Assembly: GCA_903813345.2 (NCBI GenBank) | Contig: CAIIXF020000001.1 | Location: forward strand, 3,164,001 to 3,224,000 | Length of the DNA stretch: 60,000 bases | Direction: 5' to 3' | DNA from: Owenia fusiformis | Taxonomy: Eukaryota > Annelida > Polychaeta > Sabellida > Oweniidae | Shown: positions 38,801-53,800 of the stretch, piece after piece | Position numbering within the stretch: position 1 is the stretch's first letter | Layout: the number at the start of each line of letters is the position of its first letter | Notes under the pieces: model-generated | Database searches by the model: none | What the model saw: the letters and a program-made list of their open reading frames with translations, nothing else | What the model was told of the DNA's origin: nothing | Made by a program: the position numbers and the translations under genes

Positions 38801-41800
38801 CACTTTTCCGACTCCAAACTGAGTTGTTAGAGATGGCACTTACATCTCTCGATTTTGTTTCACAAAATGACTAATATCTGAAACTGATATACCTGAAACG
38901 TCAGTGTAAAGGATGAATCAAATCCGAAATTATTCAAGAAGACGAGGTTATATATAAAAACGATGAAATAAAACTAAAAACCTCTCTGGTTTTATGTAAT
39001 TCTCGTCTCTGGAATGTCTGAAGACTACCTAAACCCCAAAGACTTTTGCCAAAAATAAATGAAACTAAAAATATTATTAGTAACTAGAACCCACAGGAGT
39101 AATTGTATAGGTTCTAAATAGCTGACTAACGCTGATATAATAGTTATCACTTTTGTTTGTTTTTGACTTTACTTGGGCCAGACCTCCATTCACTTCAATG
39201 CTAGAAACGTGCAATAGTCACTTAATTTCATGATTTATCAAAAAGTGTTGGTTGAATCTGTCTGAAACTCGAATGACATACTATTGGATGACCCTGTCAA
39301 TGTACATATTGTGATTAAACATGAAATGTTGGTTGTCATACAAATTAGCCAAGGTTTGAATGAATTTTAGCATTGCTCCAATGGGGATTTGGCCCAAGTT
39401 TTTTCAAATGTCATGGAAAATGATTTAAATGACACAACTGTGTAAATCAAAGCTATATTGGAGAAAATTTGTCACTGAATTCAAATATGCTATCAAAAAT
39501 AGAGATAATAGAGATAAAAAGTGCAAATCTCTTAAAATCTCGACATGAAAAAACGAGAGTTTTCTATTGCACACGGTAGAATTTAAATGCACGCGAGTAA
39601 ATTGTTATTTTATATATGTTCTTCTAATATGAATAAAAAAAATTGATGCCATCTCTATATTTATCATTGCCGAAATTATGTACAAGGGAGGTACTGTATA
39701 TTGTTGCAATTCACAATTTCAGGGAAAATAGGCTGTAATCGGCCCTTGTGCCCTGGAGTAGAAATAAGCGATATCTAGGACAAAACATTTCGTATCATTA
39801 AATTTAAACCCCTTATTTATGTAAAATTCTTTAAAATTGTACTTACTGCAATATGATACTGCGAGCCCATCGTCTTCACTGGTAGGGTAAAACAGGTTAA
39901 TTGTATTAAATAAACACAAAACTAAATAGTGGATTCTTTATATTTATGATCATTCAAACACTTTTTATTACTAGTGCATTTAATCATCTCAGCGTTTGCA
40001 TATTCTTTGACAATATTGTCTGTAAATCCAGATCCCCTAAACGTATACGTATATTGCTTGCTATACTCACGAATGAACAAATTATTTACCCAAAGAAATA
40101 TACATAATGTATCGCCTTTTTTAATGTTCACGGACGTTAAAAAATCAGATAAACTAAGGAAATGGTTAACTCATTTTATGTTTGATTTGTTTGATAAGGC
40201 GTAATGTAGGCCTACTTGGCTACCGCAGCGTCCATCGTACAAACGCGAAAACGGACGCTCTTAATCAATGATCAGTTCACATTTCCACATCCAAAAGTAT
40301 TTCATTTTTATTTTCAGTTTATACATAATGTGTAATGTCATTTCTGTATATTCACATGGATTATAATGATGATAAATACATGTTTTACATTCTTACAGTT
40401 AATTTCATGTTTCAAAAATGTTAATAGTACGCAACAATTTCAAGACAACAGTAAGCGTTCTAAAATGCTGAAAATCATATGCGTTCAAAGTATAATAAAT
40501 AATACACTCATTTACAAATAAGTGACTTTGGTATATTTGCAACGAGTTACTTACAAATCAACGTTTATAGGGACAACATTTTGGGCCAATATTAACGAAA
40601 TCCTTGAATGCCAAGCTTGTTAATAAGCATTAATTTTTCGATATTGTAAGATGCCCAGCGTTCGTAAAATATAACTACATTGTATACTGTATATGAGGCA
40701 TAGATCAGGTCGAATTATTTATAATGAAAAAAACAAACATTACGTTTCATTCATATTCATGCATATCTTATTTCCAATACACAAATTTCAAGTATTTACT
40801 TCATTTGCACACTAAATTACGTTAACAGATACAATCTAACAAACATCAGCGTTTGCAAAAATACGAAAATCACGTGCGTTCATAGCATAATAAAAAGTTA
40901 CCTCAGTTAGTTTGCAATACAATTTCTTTAATTACTTGACCAGTAACGTATTATTCACCATTCATAGGGACATTATTCAATCTACTATATTCGGGCCGAT
41001 ATGCAATTAAACCTTGTCAACTTTGTTGAAACGCGTTTACTATACGATGTTGTAAGATACCCAGCGTCTGTTAAATCAACTTAAATCAAACTGAGACCGA
41101 GTCGATTTATTAAGACCGACCTAAACAAACATAAATAAATAAGAATAGATTATTCATTCTCAGTTGATGACATATTTCCCTGTGTATATAAACGCGTTAT
41201 TTTGGGCCGATTTTGGGCCGATCTTGGCACTTTAGCGACATACATTTTCCCATCGGCCGAATCGGCCCAATGGCACTCAAAGGGTTAATTGTCTAATCAG
41301 GTTAAATGGAAGAATATGTTATCTTTTGAATATCATTGTACCATTGGTTTCTATGAGAACTAAAATTTTGAAATGCATTTTTGTCTAAACCATTTTGATG
41401 CACAAATGAGTTAGTTCCTCGCTTATTCATGAACCAATTTTCTTAATTTTTTGGCACAAAACACAAGGGAATGGATTTTATGAATTGAAAAAGTCCTTCA
41501 AAAACCACATATTGAAATTTAATTAAGTTACACATAACACATTTTGATAAAATTTGGTAAGACTACAATATAAGCAATACAATATAAGTGGTTTTAACTT
41601 TATATGGGGGCTTTGAGTATTGATTATTCAATGCAGTGCAGTTATATGAAATACGGTGTTCAGATGGGCTGGAATCGAACACACCCTACCTAGCTATGTG
41701 TGAAAATGACTTTTCAGTAAAACCTGAGTGCAAATAGTGACATTTTGCCCTAGTTTTACAAAATTAAAGAATATAAGATGAAAAATAACTTCTTAATTCT

Positions 41801-44800
41801 TGACATCTACTACATAATTTGTACACCTACTTGTTGCACAAGTTGCTCCAGTGTAACCAGTCTTACAACGACAAGTAAATCCACCATCTTTGGCAGATCC
41901 AGTGTTAGAGCATGTTCCATCAAATTTACAAGGATTTGGATGGCAATCATCCCTGGCTATAACAAACAAGCAATATTTATTAAAACCTTATTTCCATTCA
42001 CAATAAAATAATTATATAAAAATATTCTTGATTATTTGCAATTTTTAATCATATATTTTTAAATTGGACACTGGGATGTAATAATAAAATTTAAGCTTTG
42101 ATTGGCTTCAATGGTATAATTGTTATCTTCATAAAAATATACACTGAGCAACTATTCATTCCTGATTTACTTTCAATGGTTTTCCATGATTGTATATGGC
42201 ACATGTTTAGGTTGAGAGCAATAAATATGTAAATCATTCAAGGGCAGCAAACAGGGAAACAGTATTACAAATTAAAAATTAGTCAATATTGGGATTCTAG
42301 TGATTTAATACATGTTACAAAAAATAATAAATGACTCGAAAAACAGCAACTATCTTATTGGCGTAGCATATTCAACTGTAGCTATATTTTGAATTCTGCA
42401 GCCATCTTGAAAATACCCTCTATACTAAAGTCCAGCATATAATATTAGGATCAAATCTGGCAATTGAGTTATTGAAAATTTTGTCCACTCAGAGACAACA
42501 CCAATCTTTACCAACTCAATCTATTTCCACCCATTGATGATAAAAATGATATCTCTCACAAATCTTTTATAATATATTAATGCATAAAATAACTAATATA
42601 GTACTACACCATACCCCAGCAATCATAATTATACATACCATGTTCACATAGATCACCAACGAATTGGGCAGTACATGTACAGATTGCTTTCCCAGGTCCA
42701 TCAGCACACCGTCCACCATTTTTACATGGATTACGATCGCATTCATTCAGATTGTCTAAAAATAATGAAACAGACATTCAGTAGAGTTGAAGTAGTAGCC
42801 CAAATCAATGAATTGAAATTAACTCATGGATGTGGGTCGCCCATATATTTGACTCAGTAAACCCAAAGTAATAGAGTAGAAGTAAAACCTTCAATTTAGA
42901 GATCACTTCCTCACAGCATCGCTTCAAAAAACAAACAAACTGAGACTTGATTTTCAAGAAAATTGTTTCTGGGTGAGACTGACAGTAAAATATCTGATCA
43001 AAATCCAAAATGGCCACATTAACATTTACCCAGAATACCTAAACCTAATAACTTTCCTTGGTAGAAATATCCCTGAAAATTCAGATAAATCCCTCAAACA
43101 GTGGAAACCTCTAGATAAGCCATAACACACAATTTTTGTGCAAATAATAACATAGTAATGGATAAATCATATGATACACTGTAGTAATGGTTTGTGGATT
43201 TGTCCCCTGGGCATATATTTTGTTTGTTTCTAACTTTTGCAAGGACTATCATCCTTCTAATTAAATAAAATACTCACCAATTTGACAAAAGTCTCCAGTC
43301 AGCCCAGTAGGGCATTTACAGATTGCCTTACCAATAGAATCAATACATTCTGAGTCATGCCTACATGGATTCCTTGGGGCACATTCATTTTTATCTGAAG
43401 GAATATAGAAATTCAGTTTAATCTTTAAATTCAACATTCCAATTTGTTGCCTAACACAATAAGTTGTTGGTTTTTTCTTTCTGATTATTCCAAAATTATA
43501 TTAGATCACACTCATAGGGTACATTCCTAGAGTTTTAGCTATGATTTATATAGTATATACATGCACACAGCCACAGTATTAACAATAGTTGATTATACTT
43601 TGAATTCTGGATTCGAATGATCATTGTTATTGTGATCTGAATAAAAATTCTGTTTGTTTGCATAATTATGATTTATTGACAATTCAGTTATCATAATTGC
43701 TACCATTTTCAGCTGAATCCTACATTTTAATGGTCCTGCTTTTCTAATTATCTTGATTGTTACATCTATTGTGATTTCTAAGATTATTGAAATCATTAAT
43801 TATACATGTTGATGATTCAGTAATTTTGGTAATAGAAATAGCTAAATAATTGCCACAATAATTACGTTCTTTACACCATGGAGCCGAATAGTACATTTCA
43901 GTGATTCTATAATTATATTTTTGGAATTAGATATATTGTCAGGATTATTACAGCATAACAATTGTGATCTGAATCATACATTAATATAATCAAGTAATTC
44001 TTCTGTACCTTAATGTTTGAAAAGAAAAAATATATAGCACAGTACAATCTTTAAAATAATGAGGTAACTCACTATAAACAGGAATAATACAACACACTAA
44101 ATGCGAGTAGAAATAATCTTGATTAAACTAACTAGTATTTAATATTCAAAATTCAGCTAAAGTGATGTCATATCTCAAATCTACATGTAAAATTACATCT
44201 AGAAATGCAGTTTTAAAAAGTGTTTATTAACTTTGAAAATTTAAATTTCTTTAAAAATGTAACAATAAGATAGATTCACCATACACCCCATTCTATATAT
44301 ATCTTTTATCGACTCTTTAGATGTCATATCATGACATATTAGTAAAATCAAAAAAAGTGAAACATCTTTTCTTATAAAGGACTGATAATATTTTCTTTTA
44401 CTGGAACTATTTTAATTTGTCTAACTTTCATATACAAAAGGGTAATATGAAAATTGAACCAATGAAACTGAAGAATGGTGCTGGTGCTGAAAAAGGTAGC
44501 TACCTACTACCTTGTACTTGCATCTGGGTAATTTTCATGCATAGTTCATTCTTGTTGAACCAGCACAATTGTGAAGATCACAACTATCATTACTATTGTG
44601 CCATATACATCAAAATAAAAATCTGAGTAACAGGATTGTTCTCAATTGTTTATTCTAGATAATTAAGAAAGCAGTGACAATTGTTATGATTGTGATGTAG
44701 GGCTATATATATATATATTCTTTTATTGACTCTTATATATGTCAGTCTCTCCGACACATGGGTCACTATACAGTTATTTACATGTGTTTTATATACAAAT

Positions 44801-47800
44801 ATACAGTCATAAGCAAAATGGAAAAATACAAAAATCATTACATCATGATTCTAATGTAGTGTTGATATATACATCCAGACTGAAAACACCTTTTGAAATA
44901 GGCTTGACAAACATAATTGCTACAAAATGTACATTCTATGATACAAACTAAATTTACAAATATTTACAAACTTATACAATGTTAAAGACTGGATATGAAT
45001 GCTCTTACATTGTTACAATCTATGAGGAATTTGGCAAAATATTTTAATATGTTAATTTTGCTGTTCATGATCTCCTTTATTAAGAATTCAGGCATTAAGT
45101 TGCTAATAGGAATATTTTCAGCTAGTATTTTGAAGAATATTGCTCTCTGGTTTGTATAAGAAGGGCAGTAAAAAATTAAATGTAGTTCATCCTCTATTTG
45201 ATTTAGGTTACAATTTAAACAGAGTCTATCTTTTAGTTGTATCTTTTGTCCATTTTTCTTTTTGTGTCTACCAATTTCAATTTCTAATCTGTGGTTACTT
45301 AGCCTTATTTTGCATAATATGTTTCTAAGTTTTCTGTTTTTTATCATAAGGTAAGGCTCTTTTTTGAATTCAACTTTGAATAAAGAATATGTTCTTAGGC
45401 ATGGGTTTTTTGAGTGATCGTTGATTACAGCAAGCCATTGGTTTTTGTAAAGAGATCTTAATTTATTTGATACTTTAAGATGAAGTGTTAAATATGATTG
45501 AATGTTAATATCAGATTTTAAATGATTATCCCACATATCTTGTAAATCACATTCTTTCAAAATATTTTTGATTTGTGACACCCATGATTTCCCACCGCAA
45601 TGATAGATTTGAAGGTTCTGTTGATACGCTATATTAAGTTTGTGTTGAGATTGAAGAGTTAGTAATCGACACCAATATTGGTTTACTCTAGCTGAATCAC
45701 CATGATGATAGTTATGGTTGCACAAGTGTTCTGAATAGTGGACACAACTCTCAATATTGTAGATGCGTGATTGTTGAGAATCTAATCAGATTATATATGA
45801 ATTGCTAAATTGTGAAGTTTGTACCATTGTTGAATACCCCCCCCCCCCTTTCTCTGAAGTCTGAAATGTTACCTTCTTCACAGTTGGCGCCTATGTATCC
45901 TCGAACACATCTACATGTGTATTTATTAAGGCCATCAACACAAGTTCCTCCATTCTTGCATGGTCTAGTTTTGCAATCATCTGGGTCTGAAAATGTAAAG
46001 GTTAAGCTTTGCAAATGTGTATTCATCATTCACTTACTATTTTTCATGACTTTAATAAAAGTTGTTTTAGAGATTTTTGAAAAAAATATATTGAAAAAAT
46101 GTTGTCAAATTTTGATTTCTCAAATATTTCACATTTTCCTCCTTTTTTCAAATAAAATCAAACATTAACCATCAAATATTCCACTATACAGTGCCAAACA
46201 CATTATCTTTTAAACACCAATGGAAAGATTGGACAAAGGTCACACTATTTCAATAACAAAATGCCATGTGCTTCTTAAATATCTACATTTCTAGTTTAAT
46301 AATGTCCTATATAATTTTTTACATTTAAAACATATTTCTATTACAGTTTTATATACTGTACCTAAATTAATGTAAAATCGGCATGAAAATTGCCGCCATT
46401 TTCTAAAACCTGTTTCCGAGCAGAACTTTTACCCCCCAAGGGCATATGTGTACAGAATATGAACAAACTGGGCCAACAGTATTTGAGTTATGCAGACTTT
46501 GTTAACAGTTTATAAAAAGCGTGAAAACAGCCATGTTCACTTTATTAAACCTGTTTTCTTAATTATTTCGGCAAAGAACATGTGTACAATTACAATTTGT
46601 ACTTAAAAGCAAAAATTAGACATACTTATTTCACATGTGGTCCCAGAAGATCCAGCAAGACATGCACAACTGGCTCTACCAGCAGACACAGTACATCTTG
46701 CTCTATTCTTACATGGATTGGGTCGACAACTCGTTAAATCTCCCTGTCCTATAATAAAACGGTTTTGCATTATATTGTAGAACAATACTTTATTAGTTAT
46801 CAGAAAAATGTAATATTCAGGTTACACATCAAAGTAATATGAATCATAATTTGTATTTTACCAATGAACTTCACAGATAAGTTAATAATATTGCAATATA
46901 ATCTCATGAATGATGAATGTATGATACATCAATAATGGTTTTAATGGTTGTATCAATGAATATAATTATTTTACTCAAAACAAAACCTTGTATTATAAGA
47001 TTCTTTTGATTCAATTTAATGATAATATATTTCAATACAATTGTAATGCTCGATTCTATTGATTTTGACGATTAATATAAAGTACTATGTATTTGATTCT
47101 AATGATTCAATTGGCCCTGAAAAGGTTCATTTATGGCAACAGCTTATAAGAATGTTTTAAAATGAAACTTCACAGATAAGTTAATAATATTGCAATATAA
47201 TCTCATGAATAAACTTTTTACTATTGATGAATCGTTTGTCACATATTTTTCTATAGTAGAGAGAGATCATTATTATCAATAATGCTTTTATTTTAATTAT
47301 GGAAAACAAGATAAACAATACATTAATAAAAGCATACATTAGGCAAGTTAAGATTCTTGTTGGAAGTATAACATGTTCTAAAAAAGTCAAGTACAATGTT
47401 AAGTATAATATTTTGAGACTCTTGAAAGTTGGCATTCTTTAAAAAAGAGAAATTCTACTTGGTCGTTTTGATTTGTACATGTGTTTATATTATAAAGTAG
47501 GTTATTTTGCCTTAGTGTAGCAATCATTTCTCTTTTCATTCATTCAGTGCATATAAATAAAATAAATAAAAAAAAACACAAATTCACACGACGATTGTAA
47601 CGATTTCATTCAATACACTATAAACTCATGTCCCTACTCTTTGTAATGGTATTTCATTCATTCACATGCGATCATGGTTGACTGAATAATCATTCCTTAT
47701 GCATAGTGGGCCAAACTGTATATGCCACATCAGGCAAACCTTCCTACAGCACCTGGCACTGACTTTTTCGATGTTAAAATTTTGGTCCCAAGCAGATTTT

Positions 47801-50800
47801 GGTCCCCTTGCAAAATAAAGGATTATTTGGCCAAATATGACACCATGTAAATGAATGACATGCCATTGCAAAGAGATTAAAAAAACATGGATTTCTGGTA
47901 CACTGAATGAAACTGATATACAGGGTGGGCAAAAAAAAACGCCACTTTTTTTCAAAATGCTATAACTTTTTTAATTTTTGATAAAAAATCATAATTTGCA
48001 TACCAAATGGAACTTTTACTTGAATAAAATATGTCACCAGCGTCTCACTTAAACATGTGAGGTGCCATGAGAAATAAGCATAATTTGCAAAATGTTCCTG
48101 AACTGATACGGCCTGATGACTGTCAAGCTAGTAGCTCTAATGCAAACCCCAGTGAGTATAGGGTATGGTAAGGTCTCCAGGAGATGGTATGAAGGCACCC
48201 AATCTAAAAAATTGCTCAACTAAAGCTGGCAATTAAGACACGGTGAAAAAAATATAGCTAACATTTCATTGATACTGCTATATCAGCAAGGCGACTAAAA
48301 CTAAAATCTATCATCAAATAGGGTGGCGGACCAATTGAACTCCTCTTTTAGATCAAATATAATCCCAGTTGAAGGACTTGTTACATTATTATTACTAAGA
48401 ACCCTTGGCACTATATAACTGCAAAATTTCAAGTATGTAGGTTGGAAAATAAAAAAGTTATAGTGTCTTGAAAAAAGTGGTGTTTTTTGGGTTTTACAAC
48501 TTATTTGTTTGTTGCATGTTTGAAACAAACAGTATGGCAAATGGGCAAATAAGGAGGAAGTATTAAGCACTTTCAGGGGATCCACATGGACACTTGTTAT
48601 CAGTTACTCCAATAAAACTGTGTGAAAAAGAGAAAAAAATATTTTAACATAAAATCAACTCATAGTCTATCTAAGATTTTCTCCATGTTCATTGATAATT
48701 AGAGCTTGGCTGTAAATAAAATCAAATATCAATCAGAGTAGATTCTTTCACCAGGGAAAGAATATTAAATCCATATCCATAGGGCATGCAATCATATGTT
48801 TTTTCACTCAAAGAACAGTATTCTACATTTCTTCTTTTAATGTGCCTATATTCTTCAATGTTGTCCCTGCCCTTTTTACTTGATTATTGAATTTAGATAA
48901 TGATTTATAAATTTCTTGATTATCATTTAATGACGGCTTTGATACATGGCTAAATAATATTTTGCTCAACCATCAATTCAAACTATAAGAGTAAAGTGTT
49001 CACCATCACTTACTTTCATCATCACAAAGTGCACCAGGGTGTTCTGGGGGGCAATCACATGTGGACACACCATTGACATGTACATGACATGTACCTCCAT
49101 TTTTACATTTGTTAACAGCACATGCTTCCGAAACCTGAGTTTTGACCACTTTATTGTAAAAAATAGAATGTGTGTAAATATGAGAACAGATAACAGTTTT
49201 GACATGCAAAAATTAGATTTAAATGCAAAACATCATGCATAAGAGTTAAAACATGCAAGTTAAATAATGTCAAGTTATGACATGCAACAATTAGATGAGA
49301 GTGAAAACACCATGCATTACTGTAAGTTGAAAACATGCATTTTAATGTCAAGGACAGATTGTTTATCTCTCCATCACATTTGCTCCATGGTTATTATAGT
49401 AAACAGTGGTCATAGTTCTCCAAACATTGAGAAAATCTACTGCAGTCAATGGAAATCTACAGTTGACTCAAGGAAGCGCTATGGTTTATCTCTGTGACTG
49501 GCCACATGGTCACATGGTAATACTCCCTTTGGGGCTACTTTGCATCTGCCTTGGTACTATAGCTACCTTAGGAAAACCCTAAAGAATTGCATCATCACTC
49601 CAAAGGCGATTAATTTTGTATTATGCTGGGAATGTTATAAGAATACTCCTTCCACATGTAATCTGCATCCTGGCTTACCACCTGTGACTTGCTGGGTGAA
49701 AAATACTTTTAATTATGGTAAAAATCCTATACTAAGTATCATAGGACATTGCATACTATGTTTCAGGAAGATTAATTTTTTTTTGTTACAATATGACCAT
49801 TAATTGCTTGTCATATTGCAGATATATTAATGCTCTCTGGCAATAAATTTGACAATTTACATCATAGCTCACAACTACTTATAATTTTTGCACAGAGGCA
49901 ACAAGGTGTTCAAGCTTATCAATTAACTTTGTGGAACTCTGTTTAATCTTTCCTGCCTGACTGTAAATACTGTTTAACATGCATGACTAGCAACCCATTC
50001 TGTGAATGTTTCTAAGTGGTAAGACATTTCCATGCTTCCCTAAAACTCCAATAAGGTGAATGACAAATGCAACAACATTCAACATGCAAAGTGTGTTAAT
50101 ATAAGTATCCAATGCAAGATAAAAAACAATATTTCAACCTGGACTTGTGCCACCAGTAGTTGATTTGGTAAGGCAAGTTGGGCCTTTCCAGCCTGATGCG
50201 CATGCGCATGTGAAACGTGTTCCTGCAACTGTGCATTTACCACCATTTTTGCATGGATTGGGTGAACATTTTCCAGTTGCTGCTCCACCTAAAACAAATA
50301 CTATATCTCTAGAAAAACTCAAAGATGGGTGGACTCTTAGGTTTCTCTCCTAGACAATCAGTGATGTCCAATCATAATCATGCCCGGTTATTGGAAAAAA
50401 TGAATGGAGGGGAGGGGAGTAGTTGATTTTTGCTAGAACTTTCAACCAGTCTAGAAGATTTTCTTCTCGAGAAAGTTTACAATTAAATTGCTAAATGAAT
50501 AGGTGCATGAGACAGGATATATGTTATGTATTCTAGGATTTTTTGAACTGATTGGCTTCCAAGATATACTTAATCCAGTGTTGAGTTCTGCTCAACTCAT
50601 GTGCTGTATCTTAGAATTTCAAAAGAATCCAAAATTACAGTCAAAAATCGATCATTGCTTGAGATATCACTCATTTTCTTTCAGAAAAAATGATCTTGTC
50701 AGAACAGTTCGATGATTTTCACATAGATTGGGTACATTTTTCCAATACATTTATACTTTATATTGCTGAAGAACAAGTACAAGTCAAGCCATTTTTACTT

Positions 50801-53800
50801 GTTTTTGTGCATTTTCTGGTAGTGTCACTTTGGATACAAGCAAAAGCTCAATATCTCTATTCTCTAAATCAATTACTTAAGTTGCATTCATTACAATTTT
50901 ATGAGAATCCTCTAAAATAACAGCATGAAGCGGCCCGCTGTGCGCTCTCATAATGAAAAGGGTGGTTCTTGTATTTTGCTAATATAGAAAGTGCTTTGGT
51001 GCAAGTAGCTTGCAGAGCCAACAAGGGGAGAAATCTGGGAGAATGCTACTAAAATTTGTATGAGCATGGGTCAGTTAAATGCTTTGCACTTTTGACCCGA
51101 TATGCCGCTTAACCCACCTGAGGCCCTAAGTGTACATGTTGTGCCTCTCCAGCCTGACGCGCATTTGCATGTAAAACGCGTTCCTGCAGCTGTGCATGTT
51201 CCACGATTTTTACATGGATTGGGTACACATTTGTTGGTACTGCCACCTGCAATGCATTTATATTTTATACTGCTGAAACACCTGTACATGTTCCTATATT
51301 GTTTAAGCATTTTCGCGCCTTTGCTGGAAGTGCAAGCTTGGATACAAACAGCAGGTTTTTCACAATTAATAAACGCTTTGCATTTTTGACATGATGTGCC
51401 GCTTTACCCACCTGGAGCCCTAAGTGTACATGTTGTGCCTCTCCAGCCTGACGCGCATTTGCATGTAAAGCGCGTTCCTGTGGCTGTGCATGTTCCACGA
51501 TTTTTACATGGATTGGGTGAACATTTATTCTGTGTACATGTTGAACCACTCCAGCCCGAAGCACATTTACATGTAAAACTCGTTCGTGTGGCTGTGCATG
51601 TTCCACGATTTTGACATGGATTGGGTGAACATTTGTTGGTACTGCCACCTGCAATAGATTTATACTTTATACTGCTGAAATGCCTGTTCATGTTCCAACA
51701 TTTTTGCAAACATTTTTGCACCTCTCCAGCCTGACGCGCATTTGCATGTAAAGCGTGTCCCTGCGGCTGTGCTTGTTCCACAATTTTAAATGGATTGTGC
51801 ACATTTGCTGGTTCTGCCACCTACAATAGATTTATGCTTTATACTGTTAAAGTGTTCATGTTCATGTTCTAACATTTTCACATGGATTGGGTTCACATTT
51901 ACTGATAATGCCACCGGCAATCTCTCTCTCATTTTGTGCAATTTTAAGGAATCTTGCTTACATTTGTACATTTGTCTTAATAATGGTCACTAATAGCAAC
52001 TTGGTAACAGGTGTGTTGACAATTTCCATGAAAAGCCTGTTTTTCATTTAAAATATGTCCTGAATAGAGTTATCTTGTTGAGAATATCTTTGGGAAGTCA
52101 TGTCTACATGAGTCTTTGTTTGAATGTCTGCAGAAAATAACAAGTTTTTAAGGATATGGGAGACTGGCTGCAATATGAAAATAATTGTGATACTAAAAAG
52201 TTGAAAATACCATGGGTTCTGGGATCACATGGTGAATGTACATTCTAGACATCATTGTTAATTGTATACACTTAGCCACTTGTATATGTGCTACACTGTA
52301 TAAGGTCATTTAATCCTTTGAGAACACTATAATTATCCTTAAGCTTCAACCAAATAAACAACAATAAGCAACATTTTACCTCTAACCCTCTAATCTGATA
52401 TTGATACTGGATAGATTTGTTTCCTCACCATTTAAAGGACATAACAAGGACTTTCATTTTCCAGTCACAGTTACAAAAAGACCAGAACATGACTGAATAA
52501 AAATTAACTAAGCATTTTCATGATAAAACGTCACCATACAGTAGTTCACAATATTATTAGTTCAATCTTAAGTCAGATTTGAATTTCTGAGAAGTCTGTA
52601 GATGATTTTGAAATAAAAATTGGTCAATTTACAAACAAGGTGAAAAAATACCTTTTTTGACCCTTAGAATGTCATTGAAGGTGAAATCTCAAAGTCAGAT
52701 TTGAACTTCTGAAAACTTGTAGATGATTTTGAAAAAAATTGGTCAATTCAAAGCAAGTTGAAATGTTACCATTTTGACCTTGAGAATGTCATTGAAGGTC
52801 AAATACATAATCAGATTTGAACTTTTGAGAACTTGTATATTATTTTTGTAGAGAACTTGTAGATGATGTTAAAAAATTGGTCAATTTGAAGCAAGTTGAA
52901 AAATACCTTTTGGACCTTTTTTGACCTTGAGAAAGCCATTGAAGGTCAAATCTTAAATCTCAAGTCAGACTTTTGACACTTTATGTTAAAACTTTAATAC
53001 CATTCTTTTAATAAACTTTAATTTAACTAAGAATATAGCATATAGTACCTCTTGTCTCACATGTAGTTCCTGTCCACGGAGGTCTGCAGGTGCATTTAAA
53101 GTTTGTTCCCACTCTACCACATCTACCAGCATTCTTACATGGGTTTGGTAAGCAGGGGTTTACTACTAGAAAATGTAAAAACTAATAAGTATTTAAACAA
53201 CAGGAAGAACAACTATAGGCATTCCCGTCGAACAAATCTTTTTGTGATTTGTAACTCTACTTCTGTCATGCACTAAAATACCTATAGCCGACAAGCTAAT
53301 TTGTTCCAATAATCAAGGTTTTTAAAACATTATGACAACTTTTCTCCATTAACTTAGGGTAGAGTCACCATTTCTACTTAAATGATCAGTTATATTCCAT
53401 AGTAAAACAAACTAGAAACCGGCAACTCCAGGGAGTAGCAAATCCCAACGAACACTATATGAATCATGAATCTGTATAGTCACAATGTAATATTTACCAT
53501 CTACTCTTCCCGGCAATAAACACTTTTGATCATTGTAGTATCATGTAACCATACTTAAAGATTACTCTAAGTAATGGTGAATTCCTGCTCTGGGCAGCTA
53601 TTTTGAATTTTACAAGGCCCAAATCAGAAATATGATACAATATGAGCAATCTACGCTAAATTGCCTTTCAATTGAGTATATTAAAGTCACACTTCCAAAA
53701 CAGCTCAAAATTAATGCAAATTTCTGTTTTCCCATTCACGGCCCCTGGGGGTCAGGGTGAAAAAGACTATTTATGAAAGCGTTATATGTTTTGAATAAAC

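Larger units (their letters stand above)
35991..41288. mobile_element. 5.3-kb piggyBac-like element, no transposase seen
   Basis: TTAACCCTTTGAGTGCC at the left is repeated exactly inverted at the right (41272-41288), giving TTAA flanks and CCCTTTG-type ends as in piggyBac elements. The interior of 5.3 kb has no frame resembling a piggyBac transposase. It does have several internal repeat families (near 36860-37090, 37150-37560, 38280-38830 and 40380-41150). It occupies most of the intron between EGF 14 and EGF 15. Confidence 0.65.

Noticed and set aside
39719-40204. Short frames near 39.7-40.2 kb as possible exons or piggyBac transposase remains
   Set aside because: They show no cysteine pattern, no piggyBac motif and no phase-1 splice sites.
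44982-45725. 247-codon open frame as a host gene
   Set aside because: The C-terminal zinc-knuckle pattern and TA-rich tail fit a truncated LINE, and it starts without an ATG.
48540-48610. Possible exon around CCATGTGGATCCCC on the minus strand
   Set aside because: Too few cysteines and no phase-1 splice pair; no EGF or sushi pattern.
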